A DNA stretch of 64,000 nucleotides, taken from contig NZ_JBGIYY010000007.1 in assembly GCF_041380235.1 (NCBI RefSeq), positions 155,506-219,505 on the forward strand, read 5' to 3'. Every line of letters begins with the position of its first letter. The first letter of the stretch is position 1. The position numbers and the translations under genes are program-made. This DNA is from Glaciecola sp041380235. GTDB taxonomy: Bacteria > Pseudomonadota > Gammaproteobacteria > Enterobacterales > Alteromonadaceae. The notes under the pieces are model-generated. The model did not search any database, had not been told where the DNA came from, and saw only the letters and a list, made by a program, of their open reading frames with translations. Shown here in pieces: positions 18,525 to 27,079 of the stretch.

Positions 18525-18704
18525 TTAGCGAGAGAGTTGCTCTAATTCTAATTCAAGGCTCACATCCATATCGGTGAGTTCTTGTTTTAGACGGTATTTT
18601 TCTTTTATAGCTTCGATTTCACGCCACTTGCACTTTTTGGCCTTTCCTTTGGTGGGACGAGTTTCTTTATCAATTACAGAAAGAATGTCTACTGAATCCA
18701 TCAT
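18525..18704 (-). CDS. Small DUF3545-family protein
   Basis: A 59-residue reading frame begins MMDSVDILSVIDKETRPTKG and continues with a Lys/Arg-rich segment (KAKKCKWREIEAIKEKYRLK) and an acidic end. This matches the DUF3545 family of small gammaproteobacterial proteins as I recall it; the function is unknown. The Shine-Dalgarno AGGAGC lies about 6 bp before the tandem ATG codons at 18704 and 18701. A terminator follows the stop, so this is probably a complete single-gene unit. The strongly charged, helical composition suggests a nucleic-acid or ribosome-associated peptide, but that is a guess. Confidence 0.75.
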   Translation of the reverse strand: MMDSVDILSVIDKETRPTKGKAKKCKWREIEAIKEKYRLKQELTDMDVSLELELEQLSR

Positions 18705-18895
18705 TTGGATGCTCCTGTCAACTACTTCGAACCAGCGGTGACTTGATGTCCATATTACAGCTCATCACCTAATTTCATTAACTAAGCGACACGAGATATG
18801 GTCTCGGTTAATGTGTGTTAGTTGTACCATAAAACGCATTATCTTGATATAAATAAAGTTACATTGGTGTTAAATTTTTATTAAGGTGTGAGTGT

Positions 18896-18947
18896 GTCGC
18901 CTCGGCCGAAGCGACCACTGTGCTTGACTTATTAGTCAAGCACAGTG
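18896..18947. repeat. Two adjacent hairpins after pgi
   Basis: A perfect 14-bp stem (18916-18929 with 18934-18947, loop TATT) lies 5 bp past the pgi stop. A smaller GTCGC/GCGAC hairpin lies directly next to it (18896-18915). Neither has a U-run on the side expected for pgi, so mRNA stabilisation or factor-assisted termination is more likely than an intrinsic terminator. Confidence 0.6.
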
Positions 18948-18951
18948 ACGC

Positions 18952-20592
18952 TTATTGATTGTTAATAAAATGTTTAATTAGCTTTTCGGTAGAGGCATCG
19001 ATCCCGTCCATACTCATGTCGCCTTCAATCATGTCATAAACGTCGTTACCCAATACCTTGCCTAATTCTACACCCCATTGATCAAATGAATTCAAACCCC
19101 AAATGCAACCCTGCACTAGCACCTTGTGCTCATACATAGCAATTAATGCGCCAAGGGTTTTAGGGTTGACCTCATTAAATAACAACATATTGCTTGGATG
19201 GTTACCCGCCATGGTTTTGTGGGCAGCTAAGTTCAGTTTTTCAGCTTCGTTAAGTGATGATGTATTGAGATCATCTAAGCAATCTTCGAAGCTTTTGCCC
19301 TGCATTAGTGCTTGTGCCTGTCCAAAACAGTTCGACGCCAACATATTGTGGTGAGTATCGTCTTGATTGTGCACCTTTAGGGGGAACATAAAATCAACAG
19401 GGATTGGTAAGTTGCTCTGATGAATCAACTGATAGAAGGAGTGTTGTCCGTTTGTACCTTCACTGCCCCAAATAATAGGACCCGTGCCGTAGTCTACGGT
19501 GCGTCCGTCGAGCGTGGTCGATTTGCCATTACTTTCCATGTCGAGCTGCTGCACATATGCGGGAAATCCGCGCAAGTAATGATAATAAGGCAGTAAGGCG
19601 TGGGACTGAGCACCCATAAAATTGCGATACCAAACGCCTAACATGGCTAATATAACGGGCATGTTCTTTTCAAAAGGTGCTTCTTGAAAATGGCAATCCA
19701 TTTCATAAGCACCTTTTAGTAAGGCCTCGAAGTGCTTATACCCTACTGTCAGGCTAATAGGTAATCCAATGGCAGACCACAAAGAATAACGCCCACCTAC
19801 CCAATCTCCCATTGGGAATACGTTTTCTTTATCCATGCCAAACTCAACCGCAGCTTTTACATTTGAAGAAACGGCGACAAAATGCTTAGCAATGTCTTTT
19901 TGTTCAGTTCCTTGCTGTAAAAACCATGCCTTTGCCGTCAATGTGTTTTGCAAGGTTTCTTGGGTGCTAAACGACTTTGATGACATCACAAAAAGGGTTT
20001 GCTCAGCGTCGAGTTGTGCGAGCACATCTTGAATATGACAGCCGTCTACATTCGCAACAAAATGTGTTTTTATGCCTTTTTTCCAATATGGTTTGAGACT
20101 TTCAGTGACAATTTTGGGCCCCAAGAAAGAACCACCAATACCGATGCTAACAATGGTATGGATAGGTTTTCCGGTATAGCCTGTATGTTTACCGTTATGC
20201 ACCATTTCGGTAAATGACTGCACTTTTGCAAGGGTCTCTAGTACCTCAGGCATCACGTTTTTACCATCGACTTTTACCGACTTGCCTGAAAAATTACGCA
20301 GAGCAGTATGCAATACTGCTCGGTTTTCAGTCACGTTAATTGCCTTACCAGAAAACATATTTTTTATTTTCTTTTTAAGTTCGCGTTGTTCTGCCAGCTC
20401 AAACAATGCATCTAAGACTTCTTGAGTGATCAAGTTCTTAGAATAATCTAGCGTAATGCCGGCGATTCCCAGTGTGTATCTATCAGCACGAGCGGGGTCT
20501 TTAATGAACATATCGCGCATATGGTGGCGTTTTACCAGTGGTGCAAGTTTTTCTAGTTCCGACCAAGCCGGCGCATTACGTAGTTTTTGCAT
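18952..20592 (-). CDS. pgi: Glucose-6-phosphate isomerase
   Basis: This enzyme interconverts glucose-6-phosphate and fructose-6-phosphate. Family signatures are present: GIGGSFLGPKIV in the sugar-isomerase domain, GGRYSLWSAIGLPI (PGI signature 1) and GQHSFYQLIHQ. The C-terminal part has LGKVLGNDVYDMIEGD. ATG 20592 gives 546 residues, close to the usual 549, and aligns with known N-termini (MQKLRNAPAWSELEKL). A longer frame would overlap tal by 50 bp and add a non-homologous extension. It lies 34 bp behind tal on the same strand, so the two form a small sugar-phosphate operon. Confidence 0.97.
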   Translation of the reverse strand: MQKLRNAPAWSELEKLAPLVKRHHMRDMFIKDPARADRYTLGIAGITLDYSKNLITQEVLDALFELAEQRELKKKIKNMFSGKAINVTENRAVLHTALRNFSGKSVKVDGKNVMPEVLETLAKVQSFTEMVHNGKHTGYTGKPIHTIVSIGIGGSFLGPKIVTESLKPYWKKGIKTHFVANVDGCHIQDVLAQLDAEQTLFVMSSKSFSTQETLQNTLTAKAWFLQQGTEQKDIAKHFVAVSSNVKAAVEFGMDKENVFPMGDWVGGRYSLWSAIGLPISLTVGYKHFEALLKGAYEMDCHFQEAPFEKNMPVILAMLGVWYRNFMGAQSHALLPYYHYLRGFPAYVQQLDMESNGKSTTLDGRTVDYGTGPIIWGSEGTNGQHSFYQLIHQSNLPIPVDFMFPLKVHNQDDTHHNMLASNCFGQAQALMQGKSFEDCLDDLNTSSLNEAEKLNLAAHKTMAGNHPSNMLLFNEVNPKTLGALIAMYEHKVLVQGCIWGLNSFDQWGVELGKVLGNDVYDMIEGDMSMDGIDASTEKLIKHFINNQ

Positions 20593-20626
20593 GACAGTTT
20601 CCGAAGGTAATAGGGTGGACGACAGC

Positions 20627-21580
20627 TTAAAAGCGTGACTGCAAAATGCTTTCGAGTTTAACTTGGTCGGCCGCAAAATTGCGAATGCCTTCCGCTAGTT
20701 TTTCAGTAGCCATTGGATCTTGGTTCATATCCCAGCGAAATGTCGCTTCATCGAGTTTATTCGATGCTGTTTTCGACGGGCCTTTGTCAATTAATACGGG
20801 GTTTAATTCCCCCTTAGTTTGACCAAGTTCTTCAAGCAATTGGGGGCTAATAGTCAGTCTATCGCAGCCGGCTAAGGCTACGATTTCGCCAGTATTTCTA
20901 AAGCTCGCACCCATTACAACAGTCTTATAGCCGTGATCTTTATAATAATTGTAAATATGACTGACAGATTTTACGCCTGGGTCGTTAGCTCCCTCAAAAT
21001 CTTCGTTGCTGCTGTTTGCTTTGTACCAGTCTAAAATGCGACCTACAAAAGGCGATATTAAGAATACGCCGGCCTCGGCGCACGCACGTGCCTGCGCAAA
21101 ACTAAATAGCAAGGTTAAGTTACAGTTTATGCCTTCCTTTTCGAGCACTTCAGCGGCTTTTATACCCTCCCAAGTCGATGCTATTTTAATCAAAATGCGT
21201 GATTTATCTACCCCAACCGCATCATAAAGAGCAATCAATTCGTGTGCCTTATCAATGGTAGCTTGGGTATTAAATGACAAGCGAGCATCAACTTCAGTGG
21301 AAATACGACCCGGAATCACGCCAACGATTTCTTTGCCAATGGCGACAGCTAAATGGTCACATGCTTTATTGACCTGCACACTTATTTCGTTTGATTGTGT
21401 TTTGGCATAAGCAATAGCCGCTTCAATAAGTGATTGGTATTGCGGTAAGGCCGCAGCTTTTAGCAATAATGAAGGATTGGTAGTAGCATCTACAGGCTGA
21501 TATTTTTTAATCGCCTCGATGTCACCGGTATCGGCAACTACGGTGGTCAATGAGCGTAATGATTGCAAGTGATTTGACAT
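20627..21580 (-). CDS. tal: Transaldolase
   Basis: This non-oxidative pentose phosphate pathway enzyme has 317 residues, as for E. coli TalB. Motifs: TTNPSLLLKAAALPQY near the N-terminus, the Schiff-base lysine in RILIKIASTWEGI, and CNLTLLFSFAQARACAEAG. ATG 21580 (MSNHLQSLRSLTTVVADTGD) matches the family start; an upstream in-frame extension has no homology. It lies upstream of pgi on the minus strand. Together with tkt elsewhere in the window it supplies the sugar-phosphate interconversions. Confidence 0.97.
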   Translation of the reverse strand: MSNHLQSLRSLTTVVADTGDIEAIKKYQPVDATTNPSLLLKAAALPQYQSLIEAAIAYAKTQSNEISVQVNKACDHLAVAIGKEIVGVIPGRISTEVDARLSFNTQATIDKAHELIALYDAVGVDKSRILIKIASTWEGIKAAEVLEKEGINCNLTLLFSFAQARACAEAGVFLISPFVGRILDWYKANSSNEDFEGANDPGVKSVSHIYNYYKDHGYKTVVMGASFRNTGEIVALAGCDRLTISPQLLEELGQTKGELNPVLIDKGPSKTASNKLDEATFRWDMNQDPMATEKLAEGIRNFAADQVKLESILQSRF

Positions 21581-21871
21581 GTATATCCTATGTACGTGGC
21601 TTAGACAGTTTCGTGGCTTAAGCATAGCAAGTTCTGAGGGGGTATGACCAGAAATGCATAGCGCTAGCAAAGAGAAATTTTAAGTTGATGCAAGATTGCA
21701 GGCTTTGATTGGTCGTAAAACAGTTTAATAGCGTATGCTTTATGGCATATAATCACCCTATAAATGCAAACGAATATCTGATGGAATTGAGCAACAGTCG
21801 AAATTCGTCGTTACCAAATGCACTATGTTATCGCACGCTTGGGTTAATCATAAAAAGGAAAAAGAGTCACT

Positions 21872-22645
21872 ATGCTATTGGTCGTTTCTCCTGCAAAAAA
21901 TATGGACTATCAATCACCTATTCCTGCCGTCACGGCTTCGCAACCGCGCTTAATGGCGCAGACGAAAGCGCTGGTGGGAAAATGCAAAAAGCTATCGCCA
22001 GCGGATTTAAGTTCGTTAATGGGGATCAGCGATAAGCTTGCTACCTTGAACGCTAATCGCTTTAATAGCTTTGAATTTCCGTTTAGTGACCGCAATGCGC
22101 GCCCAGCCATTTTTGCATTTAACGGAGATGTTTATGCCGGCTTAGATGCGCTGTCATTAGATGATAAAGCCTTAGCATTTGCGCAGTCGCACATGAGGAT
22201 CCTTTCGGGTTTATACGGAGTCTTGAGACCGCTAGACTTAATGCAAGCCTATCGCCTTGAAATGGGGATTAAACTCAACACCAACAAAGGCAAGTCATTA
22301 TATGAGTTTTGGGACAAGCAAATTACTGATGTGTTGAACAAAGACCTGCGTGAGCAAGGCGACAATGTATTAGTGAATTTGGCCTCCAATGAATATTTTT
22401 CTTCAGTAAAGAAAAAGTCTTTAGATGCATTGGTGATCACCCCACACTTTAAAGATGAAAAAAACGGTGTTTATAAAATCATTAGTTTTTACGCAAAAAA
22501 GGCACGGGGCATGATGGCGCGATATATCATTGCGAACCAGTTGACCGAAGCTGCTCAGTTGCAAAACTTTTCTAGTGGTGGCTACCAGTTCGATAGTTCG
22601 CAAAGCACACAAACCGACTATGTGTTTACACGCGCCGCCCAATAA
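21872..22645 (+). CDS. yaaA: Peroxide stress protein YaaA (UPF0246/DUF328)
   Basis: A 257-residue protein with the family start MLLVVSPAKNMDYQSP and the conserved segments RILSGLYGVLRPLDLMQAYRLEMG, NLASNEYFSSV and KKARGMMARYI. In E. coli the family limits free intracellular iron and DNA damage during hydrogen peroxide stress, and it binds DNA. AAAGGAAAAAG precedes ATG 21872. It is divergent from tal, with about 290 bp between them. In E. coli too, yaaA lies near the thr operon and tal. Confidence 0.95.
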   Translation: MLLVVSPAKNMDYQSPIPAVTASQPRLMAQTKALVGKCKKLSPADLSSLMGISDKLATLNANRFNSFEFPFSDRNARPAIFAFNGDVYAGLDALSLDDKALAFAQSHMRILSGLYGVLRPLDLMQAYRLEMGIKLNTNKGKSLYEFWDKQITDVLNKDLREQGDNVLVNLASNEYFSSVKKKSLDALVITPHFKDEKNGVYKIISFYAKKARGMMARYIIANQLTEAAQLQNFSSGGYQFDSSQSTQTDYVFTRAAQ

Positions 22646-22648
22646 GCG

Positions 22649-22678
22649 CTAGAAAGTATTAATCTAGAAAGTATTAAT
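22649..22678 (+). repeat. Perfect 15-bp tandem duplication after yaaA
   Basis: CTAGAAAGTATTAAT occurs twice in direct succession (22649-22663 and 22664-22678), between the yaaA stop and the next gene. Confidence 0.9.
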
Positions 22679-22715
22679 AATAAGCTGCTATTAGGCAGCA
22701 TCAAAAGGACAAAAC

Positions 22716-23345
22716 ATGCTTAAACTACTGAGTTATCCGGGCACAAGAGGCGTTAGAATTACTTGGGCCTGCGAAGAGTTGGCACTTGACTATGAGTTTC
22801 AGGTGGTCAACCTATACAAGGGCGAGCATAAACAACCTGCCTTTTTAGCCATTAGCCCCACAGGCAAAGTTCCGGTTATACAAGATGATGATTTAGTCTT
22901 GGCAGAGTCTGGTGCGATTGTTACTTATTTGGCCGATAAGGCGAATAAGTTAATCCCCAAAAGTGGCAGCAAAGCCCGTGCACTGTATGATCAAGCAATG
23001 TTCTTTGTGCTAACTGAATTAGAGCAGCCGCTGTGGACCATGGCAAAACACAAGTTTGCTTTTCCTGAAGAAAAGCGCATTCCGGAAGTCATTGCCTTAG
23101 GACAATGGGAGTTTGAAAAAGCATTGGCGATATTCAGTAAAATGCTCGGAGACAGTGAGTATCTTGTTGGAAATGAGTTTACGGTGGCCGATATTATTGC
23201 AGGGCATACACTGTCTTGGGCAGAGGGCTTTGAACAAACCTTTCCTCAAGAAAATGTTAGCGCATATGCAAAGAGAATATTGTCACGCCCTGGCTTAGCA
23301 GCTGCTAGGGACAAAGAAAAGGCGATAAAGGAAGCACTTAGTTAG
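22716..23345 (+). CDS. Glutathione S-transferase family protein
   Basis: A 209-residue protein with an N-terminal thioredoxin-like domain (GVRITWACEELALDYEFQVV, SPTGKVPVIQDDDLVLAESGAI). The glutathione-binding cis-Pro segment is KVPV, with ESGAI following it. The C-terminal helical domain contains LVGNEFTVADIIAGHTLSWA, with the N-capping-box type Asp conserved. The substrate cannot be predicted; glutathione-dependent detoxification is the usual role. An AAAAGGA sequence precedes ATG 22716. It is convergent with the DUF4426 gene; two hairpins separate them. Confidence 0.92.
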   Translation: MLKLLSYPGTRGVRITWACEELALDYEFQVVNLYKGEHKQPAFLAISPTGKVPVIQDDDLVLAESGAIVTYLADKANKLIPKSGSKARALYDQAMFFVLTELEQPLWTMAKHKFAFPEEKRIPEVIALGQWEFEKALAIFSKMLGDSEYLVGNEFTVADIIAGHTLSWAEGFEQTFPQENVSAYAKRILSRPGLAAARDKEKAIKEALS

Positions 23346-23395
23346 TAAGTGCTTAGCGCTATTAAACATTACGCATACTGCTGGTCAGTATGCGT
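23332..23395. terminator. Two tandem hairpins between convergent genes
   Basis: A 9-bp stem AAGCACTTA/TAAGTGCTT (23332-23354) overlaps the GST stop. A perfect 10-bp stem ACGCATACTG/CAGTATGCGT (23371-23395) abuts the DUF4426 stop. There are no clear U-runs, so intrinsic termination is likely only in part. Confidence 0.5.
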
Positions 23396-23839
23396 CTACT
23401 CTTCATACATTTTTTGTTGAAATTTAAGCACCTGAGTGGTGTTGCCTTGCTTGAGCTCAATATTAAATCGCAGCATTTCTTTGTCATCAAAAGAAACGGT
23501 GGCGAGGTGGTAAATCGCTTGTCCCTCTTTCACGGTAGTAAAATTAAGATTTTTATTCGTACCGAGTAGGTTTCTAGCACTGCCACTTACTTCTATATCG
23601 AGCGCTTCTTTACTTTGTTTGTCGAGCACCGATATATTGACTACGGCTTGAGTGGTCGACCGCGTAATATCGTTAGCACGCGCCACTTCAGGTGTTAAAA
23701 AGGTACTTGGGAAGGCTATATAGTGAACTTCCCAGTCACCAAGCGTCTTCTTTTGTTCAGCGCTAGCAGCACTCATCAATAACAAACTACTGAGTAATAG
23801 CGCGCAGGTGTAGGCAACGAGTTTAGTCATTGTTTTCAT
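23396..23839 (-). CDS. DUF4426 domain secreted protein
   Basis: A 147-residue protein with a signal peptide (MTKLVAYTCALLLSSLLL followed by MSAASA, cleavage expected after ASA) and a mature domain starting EQKKTLGDWEVHYIAFPSTF, which fits DUF4426. The function is unknown; the size and composition suggest a small periplasmic beta-sandwich. It lies last in the yggS-proC-yggT gene row on the minus strand, 29 bp after yggT, and is probably co-transcribed with it. ATG 23833 is an alternative start two codons in. Confidence 0.85.
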   Translation of the reverse strand: MKTMTKLVAYTCALLLSSLLLMSAASAEQKKTLGDWEVHYIAFPSTFLTPEVARANDITRSTTQAVVNISVLDKQSKEALDIEVSGSARNLLGTNKNLNFTTVKEGQAIYHLATVSFDDKEMLRFNIELKQGNTTQVLKFQQKMYEE

Positions 23840-23868
23840 ATGTAGTCTCCATTAGTAACGGTCGGCAA

Positions 23869-24414
23869 TTAAATACCAGGACCTAAAATATCGCCAAATA
23901 ACATTTTGATGGCCTGAATAGCTAAAATAGCAATTAATACAGACAAGTCTAATCCGCCAATGGGGGGAATCACTCGTCTAATAGGCGCTAAGAAGGGTTC
24001 GGTCAATTGCATCATGACCAGCTCCATCGGATTATTGCCTTGGCTTACCCAGCTTAGGATGACACGTATCAACAGCACTACGAATATAATGGTGAGTATT
24101 TGACTTATTAGCAATGCCAAAGCAGTAATCAGCAGTGGCAGTGCAGGTGGAAACCCGCCTCCAAATATAAGGCTAATTGTAATAACCTTTAAACTAGCTA
24201 CTGCGAAAGCAAAGACTAAAGTAGCGGTGTCTAAAGCGCCAATCGAAGGGATTAGCCTGCGCAGAGGACCAACAGCGGGTTGGGTCGCTTTAACTACAAA
24301 TTGACTTACTGGGTTATAAAAGTCTGCTCTTGCTAACTGCAGCCAAAGTCTCAAGATGACCGCCATTAAATATAGATTAAATAGCTGGTCGATTAAAAAG
24401 TAGATCGCACTCAT
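23869..24414 (-). CDS. yggT: YggT family membrane protein
   Basis: A 181-residue inner membrane protein made of two repeated YGGT domains. Each has a hydrophobic hairpin and a conserved P-x-[RL]-R-x-I-P segment: PAVGPLRRLIPSIGALD in the first and EPFLAPIRRVIPPIGGLD in the second. Suggested roles of the family include osmotic shock resistance and membrane-linked assembly; none is firmly established. It lies 15 bp behind proC in the conserved yggS-proC-yggT row. Confidence 0.93.
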   Translation of the reverse strand: MSAIYFLIDQLFNLYLMAVILRLWLQLARADFYNPVSQFVVKATQPAVGPLRRLIPSIGALDTATLVFAFAVASLKVITISLIFGGGFPPALPLLITALALLISQILTIIFVVLLIRVILSWVSQGNNPMELVMMQLTEPFLAPIRRVIPPIGGLDLSVLIAILAIQAIKMLFGDILGPGI

Positions 24415-24429
24415 ATGTCTGTTGTTTCC

Positions 24430-25251
24430 TTAAAATTCTTTGGCCATTTGCTGGGCACGTGTTACCGCCGCCTGCATCGCTTTTCTGAATATGTGTGCTA
24501 CCTCGTGTTTTTGCAAGGTCGCAACCGCTTCGGCTGTAGTTCCCCCTTTTGAGCTTACGTTTGCTCTAAGCGTTTCTAAGGAGATTTCTGGATTTGCCTT
24601 AATCATCTGGGCACTTCCTAGCATTGCTTGCTGGACTAAGAGTCTAGCATCATCTGGGCTTAAGCCCATACTGATTGCTTCGTCTTGCATGGCCTGTGCA
24701 ATCAAAAAGAAGTACGCGGGTGAGCTTCCTGCCGCAGCAATAACGGTATCAATATGCTTTTCTTGATCGACTATCAGGGTTTCACCAACATGCCCCATCA
24801 TAAATGCGGCAAATTCACCATCTTCCTGACTAACATGCTTTGGTGCGTAAATACCGCTCATCCCATAACCGAGCGACGACGGCGTATTCGGCATGACTCT
24901 AATTACTTGTTTGTGACCACCTAGCATTTCACTGAGCCGTGCGGTGTTGATACCTGCAGCAATCGATATTACCAGCTTGTTTGCTAAGCCAGTGTCTTGT
25001 AAAAAAGTGTCACAAACCGAGGCCATCAGCTGTGGCTTTACGGCCAATACAAGTACCTCAGAAAATTCGACCGCTATTTTATTTTCCTGCGTAATTTCGA
25101 TACTTAGTGTACTTTTCAATTGTTCTAGTTTGGGCAGGCTAGGATTGCTCGCCATAATCGACGAGGCATCATAGCCATTTGCTACTAAGCCTTCGACAAT
25201 AGCCTTTGTCATATTTCCTGCGCCGATAAAGCTAATTCTTCTAACGCTCAT
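24430..25251 (-). CDS. proC: Pyrroline-5-carboxylate reductase
   Basis: Catalyses the last step of proline synthesis, NAD(P)H-dependent reduction of pyrroline-5-carboxylate. At 273 residues it has the normal length. The N-terminal Rossmann motif is FIGAGNMTKAIVEGL. VLAVKPQ and VIRVMPNTPSSLGYG are typical, and the C-terminal signature region has SSKGGTTAEAVATLQKH. It lies 15 bp behind yggS and ahead of yggT on the minus strand. Confidence 0.97.
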   Translation of the reverse strand: MSVRRISFIGAGNMTKAIVEGLVANGYDASSIMASNPSLPKLEQLKSTLSIEITQENKIAVEFSEVLVLAVKPQLMASVCDTFLQDTGLANKLVISIAAGINTARLSEMLGGHKQVIRVMPNTPSSLGYGMSGIYAPKHVSQEDGEFAAFMMGHVGETLIVDQEKHIDTVIAAAGSSPAYFFLIAQAMQDEAISMGLSPDDARLLVQQAMLGSAQMIKANPEISLETLRANVSSKGGTTAEAVATLQKHEVAHIFRKAMQAAVTRAQQMAKEF

Positions 25252-25266
25252 GTGCCTCCTGTTTAT

Positions 25267-25977
25267 TTATGCTGTGGGTTTGTCTCGAGCGCCAAAAATA
25301 CCGGTGCCTACTCTTACCATGGTGCTGCCATATTCAATTGCAAGGTTCATGTCGTTGCTCATACCCATCGAAAGGGTATCAAATTCTGGAAAGCTTTTCT
25401 GGCAATCTATAAACAGACGCTGCATTTTTTCAAAACTGTTGCGTTGTTCGGCCTCATCTGAAGTGGCTTTGGGAATAGCCATTAAGCCGCGGCAGCGTAT
25501 TTTCTTCAGTTCAGAAATTTGATTAAGCAATGTAAATACTTCGCTTGCAAGCACTCCAGCTTTGTTTGCTTCATTATCAATATTTACCTGTATGCATATA
25601 TTTAAGGGTTTTTGATACGCGCCGCGTTGCTCATCTAGGCGCTTGGCAATTTTGAATCGGTCGATACTTTGTATCCAATCAAAATATTCGGCAACAAATT
25701 TACTCTTGTTTGACTGTAATGGGCCGATATAGTGCCAAACGATATCGGAATATTGATGAAGCTGTTGAATTTTTTCAACGCCTTCTTGGACGTAATTTTC
25801 GCCGAACTCACGGTGTCCATTTTCATACGCTTGCAATATATCGGATACTGGTTTGGTTTTACTTACGGCCAACAAATGAATATCGTTTGCGTCTCGTGAG
25901 TACTGCTTTGCGGCAGCCAATATAGATGCGCGAACTTGTTTCAAATTTTCGGCAATGGGTGCAGTTTTTACTGTCAT
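25267..25977 (-). CDS. yggS: PLP homeostasis protein, YggS/PLPBP family
   Basis: A 236-residue single-domain PLP-binding protein with the alanine-racemase-like barrel fold. It buffers pyridoxal 5'-phosphate and affects amino acid pools. The PLP lysine is in LLAVSKTKP; GENYVQEGVEKI, WHYIGPLQSNK and SMGMSNDMNLAIEYGSTMVRVGTGIFG are family signatures. ATG 25977 fits the family N-terminus; a longer frame would run into pilT. It is first in the row yggS-proC-yggT and divergent from pilT, with only 40 bp between start codons. Confidence 0.96.
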   Translation of the reverse strand: MTVKTAPIAENLKQVRASILAAAKQYSRDANDIHLLAVSKTKPVSDILQAYENGHREFGENYVQEGVEKIQQLHQYSDIVWHYIGPLQSNKSKFVAEYFDWIQSIDRFKIAKRLDEQRGAYQKPLNICIQVNIDNEANKAGVLASEVFTLLNQISELKKIRCRGLMAIPKATSDEAEQRNSFEKMQRLFIDCQKSFPEFDTLSMGMSNDMNLAIEYGSTMVRVGTGIFGARDKPTA

Positions 25978-26017
25978 CAAAATTACAATGCCTCTTATAT
26001 GCTTGGAGAATACAGTT

Positions 26018-27049
26018 TTGGATATAAACGAATTACTCGCCTTTAGTGTGCAAAACGGTGCCTCAGATTTGCATCTGACCGCTGGCCTACCTCCGCTGAT
26101 TCGGGTAGACGGCGAAATGCGTCGCCTGAATGTTGACGTGCTATCGCACAAACAGGTTCATAGCCTCATTTACGATATTATGAACGACCGTCAGCGTAAA
26201 GAATACGAAGAAATGCTCGAAGTGGACTTTTCTTTTGAAATTCCCGAGCTATCGCGTTTTCGTGTTAATGCATTTAATCAGAATCGAGGCGCGGCAGCGG
26301 TTTTAAGAACCATTCCAAGTAAAATTTTGAGTTTAGATGATTTGGGTGCGCCCGATATTTTTAAACGAATCATCAATCAGCCTACCGGTATTATATTGGT
26401 TACCGGAGCAACTGGCTCTGGTAAGAGTACCACTTTGGCGGCAATGATTGATTATATTAATGCCCACAAACGCGAACACATACTGACCATCGAAGATCCA
26501 ATTGAATTTGTACATCAAAACAAAATGTGCGTGCTCAATCAGCGTGAAGTCCATCGAGATACGCATAGCTTTAACGCTGCTTTAAGAAGTGCGCTGAGGG
26601 AAGATCCTGATGTGATCTTGGTGGGTGAATTACGTGATTTAGAAACCATACGCCTCGCGATTTCTGCGGCAGAAACAGGCCATCTTGTATTTGGTACGCT
26701 GCACACTAACTCTGCGCCAAAAACTATCGATAGAATTATTGATGTTTTCCCTGCCGCTGAAAAATCGATGATCCGTTCCATGCTCTCGGAATCTTTGCGG
26801 GCGGTTGTTTCTCAAACGCTGCTCAAAAAAGTTGGCGGTGGCCGAGTTGCTGCTCATGAGATTATGTTGGGTATTCCTGCGATTCGAAACTTAATACGCG
26901 AAGATAAAGTGCCACAAATGTATTCGGTCATTCAAACCGGCCAGGCGCATGGTATGCAAACCATGGAGCAGTGTTTACAAAAGCTGGTTGCACAAGGGGT
27001 AATTACTCAACAAGAAGCCGCTTCAAAATCAACCGACAAGAATGTTTAG
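26018..27049 (+). CDS. pilT: Type IV pilus twitching motility ATPase PilT
   Basis: This hexameric retraction ATPase depolymerises type IV pili. With the TTG start at 26018, preceded by GGAG, the protein is 343 residues and begins (M)DINELLAFSVQNGASDLHLTAGLPP as in Pseudomonas PilT. ATG 25988 would add ten residues without homology. Walker A is GATGSGKSTT, the Asp box is ILTIEDPIEFVHQ, Walker B-like is EDPDVILVGELRD, and the His box is GHLVFGTLHTNS. AIRNLIRE, needed for retraction in the family, is present. It is followed 30 bp later by pilU. Confidence 0.96.
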   Translation: MDINELLAFSVQNGASDLHLTAGLPPLIRVDGEMRRLNVDVLSHKQVHSLIYDIMNDRQRKEYEEMLEVDFSFEIPELSRFRVNAFNQNRGAAAVLRTIPSKILSLDDLGAPDIFKRIINQPTGIILVTGATGSGKSTTLAAMIDYINAHKREHILTIEDPIEFVHQNKMCVLNQREVHRDTHSFNAALRSALREDPDVILVGELRDLETIRLAISAAETGHLVFGTLHTNSAPKTIDRIIDVFPAAEKSMIRSMLSESLRAVVSQTLLKKVGGGRVAAHEIMLGIPAIRNLIREDKVPQMYSVIQTGQAHGMQTMEQCLQKLVAQGVITQQEAASKSTDKNV

Positions 27050-27079
27050 CCGAAAAATAGTTAATAAAGAGAACTCGCT

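Noticed and set aside
18896..18947. Intrinsic terminator of pgi
   Set aside because: The stems are strong but no U-run follows in the pgi direction, so it is recorded only as hairpins.
20593..20676. N-terminal extension of pgi
   Set aside because: It would overlap the end of tal and is not homologous to known isomerases; ATG 20592 gives the normal length.
21709..22035. 108-codon plus-strand frame upstream of and over yaaA
   Set aside because: Most of it is an alternative frame of yaaA and the upstream part shows no coding character.
25978..26151. N-terminal extension of yggS over the start of pilT
   Set aside because: The added residues match no YggS protein and lie on the opposite strand of pilT coding sequence.
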